DNA of 64,000 bases. Origin: Symbiodinium kawagutii (Eukaryota > Sar > Dinophyceae > Suessiales > Symbiodiniaceae). The notes under the pieces were generated by a model. The model saw nothing but the letters and a program-made list of their open reading frames with translations. It did no database searches and was not told the origin of the DNA. The stretch spans positions 187,401-251,400 of the forward strand of contig VSDK01002092.1 in assembly GCA_009767595.1 (NCBI GenBank), read 5' to 3'. Positions 47,620-59,154 of this stretch are shown in pieces (the stretch's first letter is position 1; every line of letters begins with the position of its first letter). The translations under genes and the position numbers were made by a program.

Positions 47620-48636
47620 GTGGCGTAATGAGCTAAGGGAACTAACAGGTGGTTTAGCAGTTGGTTTAAATGATTGGTTGGATGGTTGTTAAATGGTTGG
47701 TTGAATGGTTAACAGTTGGTTTACTGGTAACGGTTGGTCAAAGTTTCATAGTTGGTTTCATAGTTGGCTTAAGAGTTATGACAGTTGGTTTAATGCTTGG
47801 TTTAATGGTTGGTTTAATAGTTAGTTATTACTGTAAGAAGTTGGTGATTCGGTAATCATTGGACCAACTGTTAATTCAACAATTACTTCTAACATCTTAT
47901 AACCAACTATTGTCAGTTCGTTTCACACTTGGCTTAGTAGGTGGCAATTGATTAAATCGTTGGTGATGTTGGTGCAACAGGCTGTGATATAACAGCTAGT
48001 GAACTAACCAAAGTGGTTTCATGGTTGGTTTAATTGTTGGTGATTTGCACACTGGTTAACCATTGGATTGTCATGGCTTTTTGCCGGGAACAACCACCGA
48101 GGTCAGCATATGGTTTCTGCTGACAAAGATCATTCACAAGACAAGATTCCCAGGAATTCCTCGGTTTTTCTGTTGAAGTATGCGGTGGTTGGTATGCCCT
48201 TATTGGACAAACAACTTCCATCGATCTTCGGTAAGTATTTCTAATATTAACCAGTGGGTTCACCACTGTTGAGCATTATTAAGACTATGTTTCTTAACCA
48301 TTCATTCAGCCTTAAGTTCAATATCGTTTTTGTTCCTGGTTTTTTATTCTCGTTGACAAACCTCTAGTCAGCATGTCCATCAGAATAGGTCTACTTTGGA
48401 GGAAAGATCGACTGAAGACCGTTGCATTCACCATTGAGGCAGCAAACTCGTAAGTGGCATCAACGGCCACATTTGGTAGTATGGCATGCTCATGGTTACA
48501 AGGTTTTTTTTACCATGGTTATTTCCTTATATAGTTATAGTTATAGTCAAAGTTAGAGTTATAGCTATAAGGTCATTTACCATGGTCATTCCCCAGAGTG
48601 GGTTTTGAAATGAACTTTAGATCCCAAGCCATTCAG

Positions 48637-48720
48637 CAGCCACTGCTTGCTGTTGCTGGACAAGCATTCCTGCAGGGACCTAGCGAGTCTTTGCAACATG
48701 GCACTATCGCTGGGATTGGG
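48637..48720 (+). CDS. Probable exon QPLLAVAGQAFLQGPSESLQ...
   Basis: 84 nt, phase 0/0, acceptor TTCAG, donor GGG|GTCCTG. It reads QPLLAVAGQAFLQGPSESLQ then HGTIAGIG. Composition and codon use are exon-like. The protein is unknown. Confidence 0.5.
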
Positions 48721-48885
48721 GTCCTGTTGTCATGAGGAATGGTTTGTCCCGGTTTCCGAAGGCAACCATGGGGGTAATTGGATGTAACTGACTCAAAATC
48801 CAGCAACCGTGGCACTACTGGTAGGAAAGAAATAGCCACGACTGAGCAATAACAGGCCATGATGGTGAGGTTTCCAGGAACCCAA

Positions 48886-48982
48886 ATGGGTGTTTCTCAA
48901 AAAAGGGGTGCCCCTAAATCATCCTTTGTTGTCAGCAATAAACCAACCAAAACTAAAGGGTTCCAACCATTCAAGAAACCAC
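48886..48982. mobile_element. Family A element, followed by a half copy
   Basis: ATGGGTGTTTCTCAAAAAAG ... GGGTTCCAACCATTCAAGAAACC. A second left half (ATGGTGGTTTCTCAACATAG) begins at 48997 and ends near 49055, where it runs into a family B copy. Confidence 0.85.
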
Positions 48983-49073
48983 CAAATGGATACAAATGGT
49001 GGTTTCTCAACATAGGGGTACGCCTGAATCATCCACTCTTGGTCGCGAAGAAACAAGCAGTACCAATCTGCAG

Positions 49074-49182
49074 ATATGGGGATGGGTCAAAATCATTAAC
49101 CCCCAATATGACCATTGTCTTGGAAATCTATAATAAACCAATGGTTTGTGTGGTACCCAATTTTGACCCACAACCATATATC
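49074..49182. mobile_element. Family B element, diverged
   Basis: ATATGGGGATGGGTCAAAAT ... TTTGACCCACAACCATATAT, with inverted ends retained and a rearranged interior. Confidence 0.75.
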
Positions 49183-49355
49183 TTCTAGTTCTTTTGGTGG
49201 GTTTGTTTGGGGCTGCTGATTGAGAAATTTCAACATTGAACTGCGACAGTAGAACCACTGCCCCATGATCTTTGTTCAATATTGAACTGGCACAGTTGAG
49301 GCAATCAAAATGGTTACAGGACTGACATAGCTTTTCAGAGATTTACTTGCACAAG

Positions 49356-49439
49356 ATCAGTGGCGACGACATCAACTGCTCTTGGGATCCGCGGCTAGCG
49401 GCAGGGCACCACGATCAACTCACAGCCATCGCGAAACAA
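49356..49439 (+). CDS. Probable exon ISGDDINCSWDPRLAAGHHD...
   Basis: 84 nt, phase 0/0, acceptor CACAAG, donor CAA|GTATGA. It reads ISGDDINCSWDPRLAAGHHD then QLTAIAKQ, convincingly coding. The family is not recognised. It shares length and phase class with 48637-48720. Confidence 0.6.
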
Positions 49440-52400
49440 GTATGATTAACTATTGGTTTATCATTCTCAATGTTAACGGATTCATTGTTGACAATGATTC
49501 TGTCTTAACAACGATTGTCAACAATCATTGTCAATGGCTTTGTTATTGACAATGATTCAGCCCCCATCATTCAACAGCACTCACAATTCTGAACCAGAGC
49601 TGTCTTGATAAGTGTGTCACTCAACAACCTGTGTCACTAACCAACAACCAGTGTCACTAATCAATCATGAAGGATTGATGAAGAGTGACCTCTGTTTTGG
49701 ACCATGTTACCATTAACCATAGCAAGCATTGCTGTGTTTCGTACGCACAGCTGCGACCCTGATCGTTGAACTCAGTCAGTGTCACTCAACGTCACCAGTC
49801 ACCAGCAGCTGAGGGCTCCAAGCCAACAGGTACGGGAGTGGCGGGTGGCTGCCTGGTACCAGGCATACTGGGTAACAATTGGTTACCTGGCTGGTTAATG
49901 GTCAATGATGGGGAAAACCATCATAATGGGCTATTGCTACCAGCTGGGTAATAATTGGTTAATATTGACTTAAGCAGTAACTACCTGCCCATTAACTGGT
50001 CAATGATGAGTAATTGGCTGTGGGTGAATAACAATTGGTTACTGCAACTAGCTGGTTAATGGGCAAGTAGATGGTTAAGCAGTTCACCATCCAATGGTTG
50101 ACCTAGCTGGTGAAAGGTCAGGGGATACGAACCAACAATAGTAGATATAGTAGGGGAGTCAATAATGAGTGCACAAGAATGGTTGGAATACAAATGGCTT
50201 TTACTCATGGCCACATGAGTTATGAGTATTGTTGTCGGTCATTCACCTTGGGGTGTTTATGACACGATGGTGATTCGGATAAGGAGCAATCATCAAGCAG
50301 TTTGAAGCACTATTGAGCATCAATTGAGAATCATCATCATCATTATCATCATTATCATCATAATTGTCATCATTGTCATCATTGTCATCATGGTACTCCA
50401 TGATCAAATTCTACAATATACTGTCTAGTGGATTCATGTATTCACCTTAGACATATACAGATATATAGTATATGCTACATATTTAGAGGTTTCAAAAAGG
50501 CGTTGAATTCTAGCTTCAGCAAAGCCCGACCCACATGAAGATCACACGCTGACGATATACATGTTCAAGATTGATTTGCCATACCGGTCTTGAAACAGGC
50601 ATATAAATGCAAGCGTGCAACCTTGACTGTTCAAGCAACTTGATTCCTTCTCAAGATCACACATCTAGTGAGCAGCCCATTTCACCGCAAGGGTTCAAGC
50701 CATGGTGGTCTGACCATGGCTTGCTACCCTCGCGGCCAGAACCTGTGACTCCCTGGCCTCGAAGCAGTTGAAAGTCTGCCGTTGGACCATTTTCCCGTGG
50801 AGAATTTTGAGAGAATTTGCCGACAGTTTTGTTGGGTTGCCTGAGGTGAAATCATCAAAAAGAAAATAGTTTTGGTTATGGGTGAATGAGATTCAATGCG
50901 ATAGTTGAAGATACGCCACAAGCCACAAGCCATTCAAAACACATGTAGACAGTCATTGAAAATTACAAACATTTGTTTATAAACCATTATGTTCCATAGT
51001 TGATGGCCTCTTTCAGTAGCGTCAGGTGGCTGTGATGCCCATTGCCAGCCAACCAATGTGCCTTGGTCAAAATTGGATGTATGTGTTGTCGAGGGGCAAT
51101 GATTTGAACCAACTGTTGCTTCTGGTTGAGAATGGTTGGTGTTGCGTAATAGCGATATTGATTGTGCTCGATGATGCTTGAATCATGGTGCAGAGTCCCT
51201 AGTGGTTTAGTAGGTCATGATCACTGCATGCGTTGGTGTCCGAAAATGGTACAGCATAAACCAAGGTTGTTGGGTATTCCATGGATGTCCATGGCTGAAT
51301 GGTTTGGATTGCCCCAGTCCTTTACCAACTGTCATTGCTGCTGTCGTTGTTTTTGTTCTTGAGACTAGTTTGCGTACTAACGGGTGTTTCTCAGAATAGG
51401 GGACCCTAAAGTTATGGTTGGTTTACTACAGGTACTACAAATGACCAATATAGGATTATTTGGGGTCCCCTATTTTGAGAAACCACCACTTGCTTAGGGT
51501 TTTACTAATATGTTTGAATGCCAATCATGGAATCCAACTGCACATCCCCAAGCAACACTTGCAACCAGTTCTAATATTTTTGGATGTCCTCGCAACCAAG
51601 TGCGGTGGTTACTCAGATCCCTATCATTGCAAATGGTAGACACTATATATTAGGTAATGGGTACATGGCAAACCCGTTTCTTGGATAGGTCAAGTGGTCC
51701 CTGCCTTCGCGGGGTGAGGCCCCCACGGGTCCAACAAGATTCAGTGGAACTTTTGTCTCCGAAAAAAAATGCCACATCGACTGGTCATGTGCAAGGATCA
51801 CCCATATGATTTATGTTTTTTGTTGCATTGTTTTCCGACCTCACAGCACCAGGATCCATGCGAAAAAAACAGACGTAGGTTCCCCTCATTGGCTTCTTCT
51901 ATTGTTCTTGTTTGCTTCAAATGATGTGATCAATCGCGCAACAATTGAGCTGACTTATGTGTTGACCTGATTTGTTGATGGTACTTGCTACTGCCCTGGA
52001 TTAAGACCGACCAACGTACCATGCGTTGTAATGAACGATGTATCATGTGAAGCAACGCAAAGAAAAGTGTGTCCATTGGTTACATGATTAAGCTGATGAC
52101 CTTAACCATCAGATAAAACAAATGAGCTTGATCATAACCCATGATTAACGGTCATAGTGACAATATATCATGAAATCAGAACCGCTGGTTACAACCACTC
52201 GTTTACAACTTTACAGCCATTGACAGCAGGTGACCCAACCACAGGTTGAAGGATCCAGGCTTCGGCTAGACAGCTGAGGTTGAGTTCTTCGGTGGTGGCT
52301 GGGCATTGGCTTGTTGGGTGGTTGTTTGAAGCAACGTGAAGGCACTAACAACTCTGCGGGTGGAAATTCCTCGAGACCATTAGGTTTTTAAATTACACGA

Positions 52401-52786
52401 CTGTAACAGGCTCAGGTTTTGAATCTGTTCTTTCATTCATGGAAGTCAATCATTAGGTAGTTGCACGTGGCTTCTTGCTACAGCACGCTTTTGCTGATGA
52501 ATTTTGTATGGCTTGGAGCAAAAAACTAGCGGCCCCAAAACTAGCTGGTGCCGCAGAAATCAAAACCGAGTCAGTTGAAGATTTGATTTGATACTGAGAG
52601 TAGTAATTAGCCTATAGCTTAATTACCCAAGATTACACTGCGCTAGTGAAGAGCCATCTTTTTTGACAGACAACGACCGTTGGTTCAACCCATAGTACTG
52701 CCTGAATCAAAGTATGTTTATTCAACCACAAATCTCACTCTTCACCACCCCCGACCCGTTTCCGAATGTCCCTCACAACCCCCCAG
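49440..52786. other. Largely non-coding, with scattered short islands
   Basis: Bases 49860-50150 are built from GGTTAATGGTCAATGATGG-like units. Bases 50331-50392 are an ATC/ATTGTC repeat. Bases 50700-50800, 51690-51740 and 52250-52310 are GC-rich islands with possible but unproven exons. A full family A copy spans 51381-51488. Confidence 0.5.
51381..51488. mobile_element. Family A element
   Basis: GGGTGTTTCTCAGAATAGGG ... GTCCCCTATTTTGAGAAACCACC, minus-type orientation, both ends well preserved. Confidence 0.93.
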
Positions 52787-52837
52787 GTCTCCCTGGTCAC
52801 TATGCATGAGTTCCCCAACGTACCGTGCCAGGATTTG
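52787..52837 (+). CDS. Probable exon VSLVTMHEFPNVPCQDL
   Basis: 51 nt, phase 0/0, acceptor CCCCAG|G, donor TTG|GTCATT. Peptide VSLVTMHEFPNVPCQDL. If the donor is ignored the frame continues VIASPCQPHWPF to a stop at 52873-52875. Family unknown. Confidence 0.55.
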
Positions 52838-53348
52838 GTCATTGCTAGTCCGTGTCAACCACATTGGCCATTCTGAACCCGCTGAACGTTACCACCATTA
52901 CTCAGTCATTAATCTAAGCCTCATTCAACAGCTTTTGCCATTCTTGGCGACTAGATAAAATTTTGAGAATTGACATTGGAAGAAGCTATATTATCTAACC
53001 ATGTTTAATTTACGATTTATAACTCACCATCGTCAAGTGAGTACATGTTAGGTGAAACATTCATACGGTTTTGGCTTCGGCAAACAATGATGACCTAATT
53101 GTTGCCCAGAAAACCTTCTAGAAGTGATGGTTCGGAAATGATTTGTGTTGCTGAGCATTACTTGTTGACAATGATCCTAACCATGTTAATTCATTGTTTG
53201 CAATCCAAGCCCGTAATGATTCAGTTACCATGCATAAACATTACTATACGGATATTTCGCCATTATGGTTTACCAATATTGCCGATTCTGAGCCAACATT
53301 AGGCGGTGAAGGGATCAACGTTGAGGCTCCACGCTGAGCCGCGCTGAG

Positions 53349-53411
53349 GCTCATCCAATGGCCGAAGCGTTGGGGAGCCGAGCCGATGCTTTTGTCGTTG
53401 CCGTTTTTGAT
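53349..53411 (+). CDS. Probable exon AHPMAEALGSRADAFVVAVF
   Basis: Acceptor GCTGAG|G; it reads AHPMAEALGSRADAFVVAVF plus D. The GC donor at 53412 keeps phase 0; GT donors at 53397 or 53403 are alternatives. Clear exon-like codon use, family unknown. Confidence 0.55.
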
Positions 53412-53464
53412 GCCTGGATGTGTCTACACAGGGGGGATCCTGATGACTTTTCCGGGTGGATGAC

Positions 53465-53563
53465 AGCTACTACCTTTGCTTTTTAGGGGTTTTGGGATAT
53501 GATTGATGTACAATCTAGCCACTGAAAGTTGGACTTTTAGCAAGGGATCTAAAAGCCACCAAG
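53465..53563. mobile_element. Family D element
   Basis: AGCTACTACCTTTGCTTTTT ... GCAAGGGATCTAAAAGCCACC, the second good copy of the element at 2157. It lies in the short intron between two probable exons. Confidence 0.8.
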
Positions 53564-53712
53564 TTTTATTGACTTTCCGGAGAGTATTGACTTTCTCAAC
53601 TGAAACTCTGCGTAATTGCATCTCCGGAGCAGCAACATAGGTACAAAACACCATGTTGTTGTGTCTTTATCTAATCCTTTTTATCGCTGTTGATTGACCT
53701 ATAACTACCAAG

Positions 53713-53778
53713 GAGATCCTCTTTATCGGTGGTGCAACGTGCCACAACCGGAGGATTTCTGCGGCAGTGCCCACCTGG
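53713..53778 (+). CDS. Probable exon EILFIGGATCHNRRISAAVP...
   Basis: 66 nt, phase 0/0, acceptor CCAAG|G, donor TGG|GTCCAG. It reads EILFIGGATCHNRRISAAVP then TW. The frame of the longer overlapping open frame on the same strand is less protein-like. Family unknown. Confidence 0.58.
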
Positions 53779-54147
53779 GTCCAGTCACTGTGAGGCTTTC
53801 TGAACAGCAACCAAGGCCCCAGCTTCAACATCTCCAGGGCTTTTGCGTTGGGATCTCAGTGGCGCCATGGGACGCCTATGTAACGTGGTGCCAAGCGGCA
53901 GATGTTTGAGATCTGACTTGGGATCCTGGTGATGCTGGGAGAGTTCGCTCAGCCACAAATTCGCCTGGTGAAATCCCAACAGTCATGTGGGGGGTTTAGC
54001 TGGATGCTGCATTTGCCAGCAGCCATAGAGATTCCTGAAGCAGGGGCCGCCAGATCCTGCTCTCTGCAGACATGCCTGAGCAATCATGTATTTTAAACAT
54101 GTTGACAAGTATAAATGCACTTCATACATGATTTGCGTGTTGGTATT

Positions 54148-54540
54148 ATATATATATATATATGATAATTGTACAATCTTGTATATCTATATTGAATCTA
54201 TATAGAGATCCATCCCAGCATCTTTGATGGGTACCCGTCGCGAAGGAGTTGCTTGCAGCAGTCGAGCCCTTGTTGACCCATTGGTTTCAGCCTAGCCACG
54301 CGCCTGCTGCAAGCAGCCGGCTCCGACATGGCCACAGCTACCGAGGCCACCAATCCAATGCCACCGGTGTTGCAATGTGCTCCACAGGCCAGGGACTTGA
54401 CTGTTGCCCAAACCAAGCAGGAACAGGAAGTGAAGATGGCAGCCAGAAGCCAGCGGCTAACAACAACGAGTTTCAAAAGAAGGACAAACACATACAACAC
54501 ACAAGAACAACGCCAATATATATATATATATATATGATAT
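54148..54540. other. GC-rich island between two (TA)n tracts
   Basis: TA runs at 54148-54165 and 54516-54536 flank a GC-rich stretch (54235-54470). It is open in two plus frames and one minus frame, so no frame can be selected. Confidence 0.45.
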
Positions 54541-54938
54541 ACAGTGAATATGAATCAAGAGCAATAGAAAGACCTTAGAAATGATTTATCAACAATCAGA
54601 AGTCACCATCAACCAGAAGCAATGGGATGACTGCTAGTTGTACTGGTCTGACGTTTTGTGGTGGTTGCATCTAGGATTCATGCCCTCCAACAACAGCATT
54701 CCTAGAGGACCTAAGTTGGCAAATCTCTCATGATCCCATGAATTGAATTGAATGAGTCCATGGGATGGAAATTCAACATTCCAAGATGTCGCGGACAGGC
54801 CAGATACGCGATTTAACCAGCAGAATACTGTCACCAAGCCAATAACATCAAGTTGTTTTTGTTGATTCTCATCACCGCCATCAATGTGGCCTAGCTATGC
54901 CTATCTCCTGAGTGGCTGCAAAGCTGGGTGGTCCTCAG

Positions 54939-55004
54939 GTGATTTGCCATGATGTCCCTTGGCTAAGCGGAGCAGCGGCGGTGCTACATGGCCGTAGCTG
55001 TTGG
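54939..55004 (+). CDS. Probable exon VICHDVPWLSGAAAVLHGRS...
   Basis: 66 nt, phase 0/0, acceptor CCTCAG|G, donor TGG|GTGTGC. It reads VICHDVPWLSGAAAVLHGRS then CW. The frame is open on both sides. Family unknown. Confidence 0.58.
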
Positions 55005-55188
55005 GTGTGCATCCCTTGGCATGTCATATCAGCATTAACTGCTGCCCCAAAAGGGTGCTTTGACTATACTGATCCTTTGGAGGTTTGGGGGTCCATGGCG
55101 ATGGATTTATCGACTTCTGGTGCTATGGATCCCTTGCTGCTATGATTCCCAACATTTTACCATGACTTGGATATGCTGTTCCGCTGAG

Positions 55189-55221
55189 CTGGCTCACCAC
55201 GCCGACTCCGCTTCACACTTG
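55189..55221 (+). CDS. Probable micro-exon LAHHADSASHL
   Basis: 33 nt, phase 0/0, acceptor GCTGAG, donor TTG|GTGTCA. Short, but both borders and phase agree with its neighbours. Confidence 0.5.
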
Positions 55222-55712
55222 GTGTCATCCGGGGGTTGATGAGATGACTGGGATGGTAGATCTATGATGATCCATGTAGATCTTCATGATGAAGCGTTGA
55301 TATTTGTGTTGTCTACGGAAATCTGATGAAATCTGTGGGTGCGGAAGGTTTTTCACATGGCAGTCACAGTGATGTCGGGCACCAAGGATTTCAAAGGACA
55401 TGAGTTGCCTCAAATCTTGCAGTATCCAGCAGTTCTGTGCATGCAAGCGCTTATTCTTGAATTCTGTTTCTCGTGATTCTGGTGTATTCGAGTCTCCGTT
55501 TCTTGAAATAAATGCACAGATTCATGTATGATTATGTAATTATTTTTTACGCAAATGTATCTAATAGTGATTTAAATTGGTGTCCACATACGGCCTGCAA
55601 TTCTCGGCGGAGATACATCAAGAGGCCCCAAATGCCTCTTCATCTCAAAATCAAATCATAACAGGAACTCGCGTCATCTTGTTCATCACGATTCCTTTCC
55701 CGCTGGTGACAG

Positions 55713-55760
55713 GTGACACTAGGCCCTCTCAGTACTTCTACACGAATGTCTGAAACAGAC
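55713..55760 (+). CDS. Probable exon VTLGPLSTSTRMSETD
   Basis: 48 nt, phase 0/0, acceptor GACAG|G, donor GAC|GTGTTC. The frame continues open beyond the donor. Family unknown. Confidence 0.48.
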
Positions 55761-55940
55761 GTGTTCAATGCCCTTGTATCCTTGCATTGTACAAGCACTG
55801 GTTGGTATGAGCGTTTTGGAGGCCTGGAAGTGACAACTTCCACTGTCCAAATGATGGTCATAAGCAACTGGCCATCAATGAATGAATTAATGTTTAATGA
55901 ATTCATAAGTTAATACAATTGATGAATTGATGAATGGATG

Positions 55941-55942
55941 GC

Positions 55943-55989
<47 letters not shown>

Positions 55990-55995
55990 CGACGG
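55941..55995. repeat. (GAT)n microsatellite
   Basis: About 17 GAT units, read as poly-Asp in the plus open frame 55934-56134. Confidence 0.95.
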
Positions 55996-56050
55996 TGACG
56001 TGGAAGGAAGTCCCAGAACATCCATGCAGTGGTCCAACCCAACTCCTCAG

Positions 56051-56087
56051 TTCGGTGCCCGGCAGGCCAGCGCGATGTCGCCCATGG
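56051..56087 (+). CDS. Probable exon FGARQASAMSPM
   Basis: Acceptor CCTCAG, donor ATGG|GTATGA, phase 0/1, peptide FGARQASAMSPM. GC-rich next to the GAT repeat. The upstream AG at 56029 would be another acceptor. Confidence 0.45.
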
Positions 56088-57057
56088 GTATGAGGACCAC
56101 AGGCCGATCCGTGGTGAATGGCGGTTGGTGGTGATGACTAAACCAGTGTTGTTCATGACGTGTAATGATTGATGATTCGTGATGGCTAGTTCATGGCAGT
56201 TGATGGTGGTTATTGTAGCTGAAAGTCGTTTCGAGGCTTTGTAAGGCCGGAAGGGTTGCTCATGGCGTGTTCCACTTGACAATTTTATTGCCCAATGACT
56301 ACAACGTATGCAAAAAGAGGCAAAACGCCTGAAAATTGTGCAAAGCTGGTGATGCTGATGATAGTAGCAGGTTACAGTAGACCACTGCATGTGGCTTACA
56401 CATACATATACCTACAATATCATATGACATTTATTTAGAGAGAGAGAGAGATGCATGTATTCAATCACAGATATGCTACAGGCATTTGTGTCTATGGAAA
56501 TATACAAGTACATAATACATATAATTGTGCATTGGTATTTATTTATATAATTACATATTATGTGTTCGTCCATGCGTTTACGTAATACTGATATGAGTTT
56601 CAACCATGATAAGCACCATTATACAACCAATCTCGTGAATTCGCATTTTCAGATGCTGAACGCTACAAGTTTCGGATAACCGGGGAGTTTCCCAGTGTAG
56701 TCAGATTGCTTTGCCAGGTGAGTACCTGCTTGAGTGCGTATCCACCAGTCGTTCTATGAAGGCTTCCTTGCACGGGATAGGATGGTTGGAGTAAGCCTGA
56801 TTATAAGTGGTTGAACTACCCCGAAAACTTTTCATTTGGTTGATAGCTGATAGTCCCTTGGAACATTGGAACCTCACCATCAACTGTGGTTGGCAATATC
56901 CACTAGCCGGTGATGTCCTTGCTGCTAGATATCCACTAGTTGGTCATATCCACTAGCCAGTGTTGCTTGATCACCATCCGCTAACACATAATCCCTTATA
57001 ACTGGTTGATAGCTGATGACCGCATCATCAACACTGGTTGGTAATATCCACAAACAC

Positions 57058-57162
57058 ATGGTGGTCTCTTAAAAAGGGGAACCCACAAAGTTATGGTTGG
57101 TTTAACACCATGGACGCTTAATACGGACTGATATGGGGGTACCCCGTTGACTTAAGAAACTT
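57058..57162. mobile_element. Family A element
   Basis: ATGGTGGTCTCTTAAAAAGG ... GGTACCCCGTTGACTTAAGAAAC, diverged ends, minus-type orientation. Confidence 0.78.
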
Positions 57163-57326
57163 GCAGTATTAACCACTAGTATTAACCATCATTTACCATT
57201 ACTTGCCATTATCAATCGTTATCAGCCCACCTGGGCCTGCACACAGGCCGAGGATTGAGAAGCAAACCTGGAAAAATCAATCGTTATCAACCACTATAAT
57301 CCCTTCTTGACCCACTATTCATCAAC

Positions 57327-57448
57327 TATTTGGCAGTGGGTCAAAACCCCGTACCCCTGGTTCCCTATCATTTACCATTGTTTCCCTTATTATTGTTGAT
57401 CCTTATCCACCATTAGTTGGTTGGTTGATATTGACCCATAGCCATATT
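57327..57448. mobile_element. Family B element
   Basis: TATTTGGCAGTGGGTCAAAA ... ATTGACCCATAGCCATAT, full length. It abuts a family A copy at 57456-57541 whose left end is lost, so the A/B order is the reverse of that at 48997-49182. Confidence 0.88.
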
Positions 57449-57455
57449 TCAAGAA

Positions 57456-57541
57456 AAACCACCATAAATCATCCAATACTAGTCATTTATACTAGTAAAC
57501 CAACCATCTTTTGGGGTCCCCCATTTTGAGAAACCACCATT
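57456..57541. mobile_element. Family A element, left end truncated
   Basis: AAACCACCATAAATCATCC ... GGTCCCCCATTTTGAGAAACC, plus-type orientation, directly beside a family B copy. Confidence 0.82.
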
Positions 57542-57580
57542 TCAAGAAACACCCACATACTCGTTCCTGATGTCCTGCAG

Positions 57581-57608
57581 CTTCCCCCGGCCGCTCGCAG
57601 CTTGGCCG
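57581..57608 (+). CDS. Probable micro-exon LPPAARSLA
   Basis: Acceptor CTGCAG, donor CCG|GTAGCA. It reads LPPAARSLA in phase 0 or SPGRSQLG in phase 1; the latter would continue the exon at 56051. Two strong splice sites surround a GC-rich core. Confidence 0.45.
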
Positions 57609-58671
57609 GTAGCACCGGTGACTCAGCGACGAACAGGTGTGAGGCAATGATTAATTCGTGGTCAATGAAGGTGAATCATTGGTGATTAGTAGGTCTGACT
57701 ATGGTAGATGATTCGCGATTAATTGATCATTCGTAGGTCTGACTTCTTCATCATAGTCAATGAAGGTGAATTAATTGGTGATTAGGTCTGAAGGTTAATG
57801 ACTATGATAAATAAGGTTAGCGATATTGGTTGCTGAAGGTTAATGATGGTGCATGATTGGTGATTATAAGTGCTTTGGGTAAATTATCATAGAAAGGGTC
57901 ATAATACTGCTTTATAAAGGTTGAACATGGTTGATAAGTTAGTGATGAATAAAGGTTTGTAGGGCTGAAAAATCATGGCAAATACTTGTCAACCAATGAC
58001 TAGTGATTAGTTGGCTCGCGGCCAACTGAGGCGAACCAGTGATTACTTGATGGTTAGTGCTTGATGAATAATGGTTCACAACCAACAAGATGACGTTTGA
58101 GAATTGATATAGAAATGAAAAAAGGGGTAAGAATGGCTAGTTCAGTGGTTAGGAATGAATGAGCTGTGGTTACGTTCAGCTAATATCAACCACTAGTAAA
58201 CACCCTTACGCTTACCGGCTTGCCACTACCAACCACCAACAAATAGGGTTGTTGATGAATGATCAATCAATGGTTAGTGTTTGATCACGGTCAAAGACAA
58301 CTTTGGTACCTATTGATTGGTTGATTCAACCGTTAATTGATCATCAGTTGGTACCTTCTGGTCAAAGAATGCTTCATGACCTCGGACAACCAGAAGGTAC
58401 TCCTAGAAGACAATGTCGTGCCATCAAAAATAGGCTGCAGTCGGTGCAGAACGAACAGTGTGCCCATTGCATCCATTCAATAGCCTCTAGGGGGTCATGA
58501 GCCACTTAGTAATCGGAGTTTTGTGCAACTGCCGTCGACTTTTTTGCAAACATCTTCGAATATTTTTTACAGATGTAGAATGTGAACCAAGTTCCATTGT
58601 GTTTTCGAAATCATAACCCATGTTCACTTGGTGTGCCATTGGGGGCAGCATTGCTAACCAGCATATTTTCC

Positions 58672-58977
58672 AATCCTTGGAAAAACAAAACGCAAGCTGG
58701 CGATGTGATTTTGATTGCGTGCCTTGCTCGTGACCTACAAATTGGTTTTGGCAGTGTGCCATGGGGATCTGGTGCTCAAACAGCTTTGTTTGAACTGCTC
58801 GCTGCTCTCATGCGCTACCAAGGCTTTCAACGGCGTGCCATTGGGGAAAACATTTCTCACCAGATCTAACCAGCGTATTTGTTCAATCTTTGAAATGACA
58901 AAACGCAAGCTGGCGATGTGATTTTGATTGCATGCCTTGCTCATGACCTACAAATTGGTTTTGGCAGTGTGCCATGG
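58672..58977. repeat. Near-tandem duplication of about 90 bp
   Basis: ACAAAACGCAAGCTGGCGAT ... GTTTTGGCAGTGTGCCATGG occurs at about 58685-58763 and 58898-58977 (offset about 214 bases) with few changes. A weaker third partial match (TGTGCCATTGGGG) is nearby at 58631. Confidence 0.9.
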
Positions 58978-59042
58978 GAATTGGATGTTCGAACGGCCAG
59001 CGTTAGATTGCGCATGCCCATGTGCGTTGTACGCAATGAGAT

Positions 59043-59154
59043 CTTTGCCATGGCGGTGCCAATACGAATTAGCCAGTTGGCATGACTTTGGCGTGACTTT
59101 TGGAAATGGCGGTGCCAATAGGATCTAGCATGTTGGCATGACTTTGGCGTGACT
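59043..59154. repeat. 55-bp tandem repeat, two copies
   Basis: ATGGCGGTGCCAATA(C/G)GA ... GTTGGCATGACTTTGGCGTG is repeated directly with a few substitutions. Confidence 0.92.

Noticed and set aside
52787-52875. ASPCQP stretch suggesting a cytosine-5 DNA methyltransferase motif IV
   Set aside because: The match lies beyond a good GT donor, the motif is imperfect (PCQPHW), and no other methyltransferase motif was found nearby.
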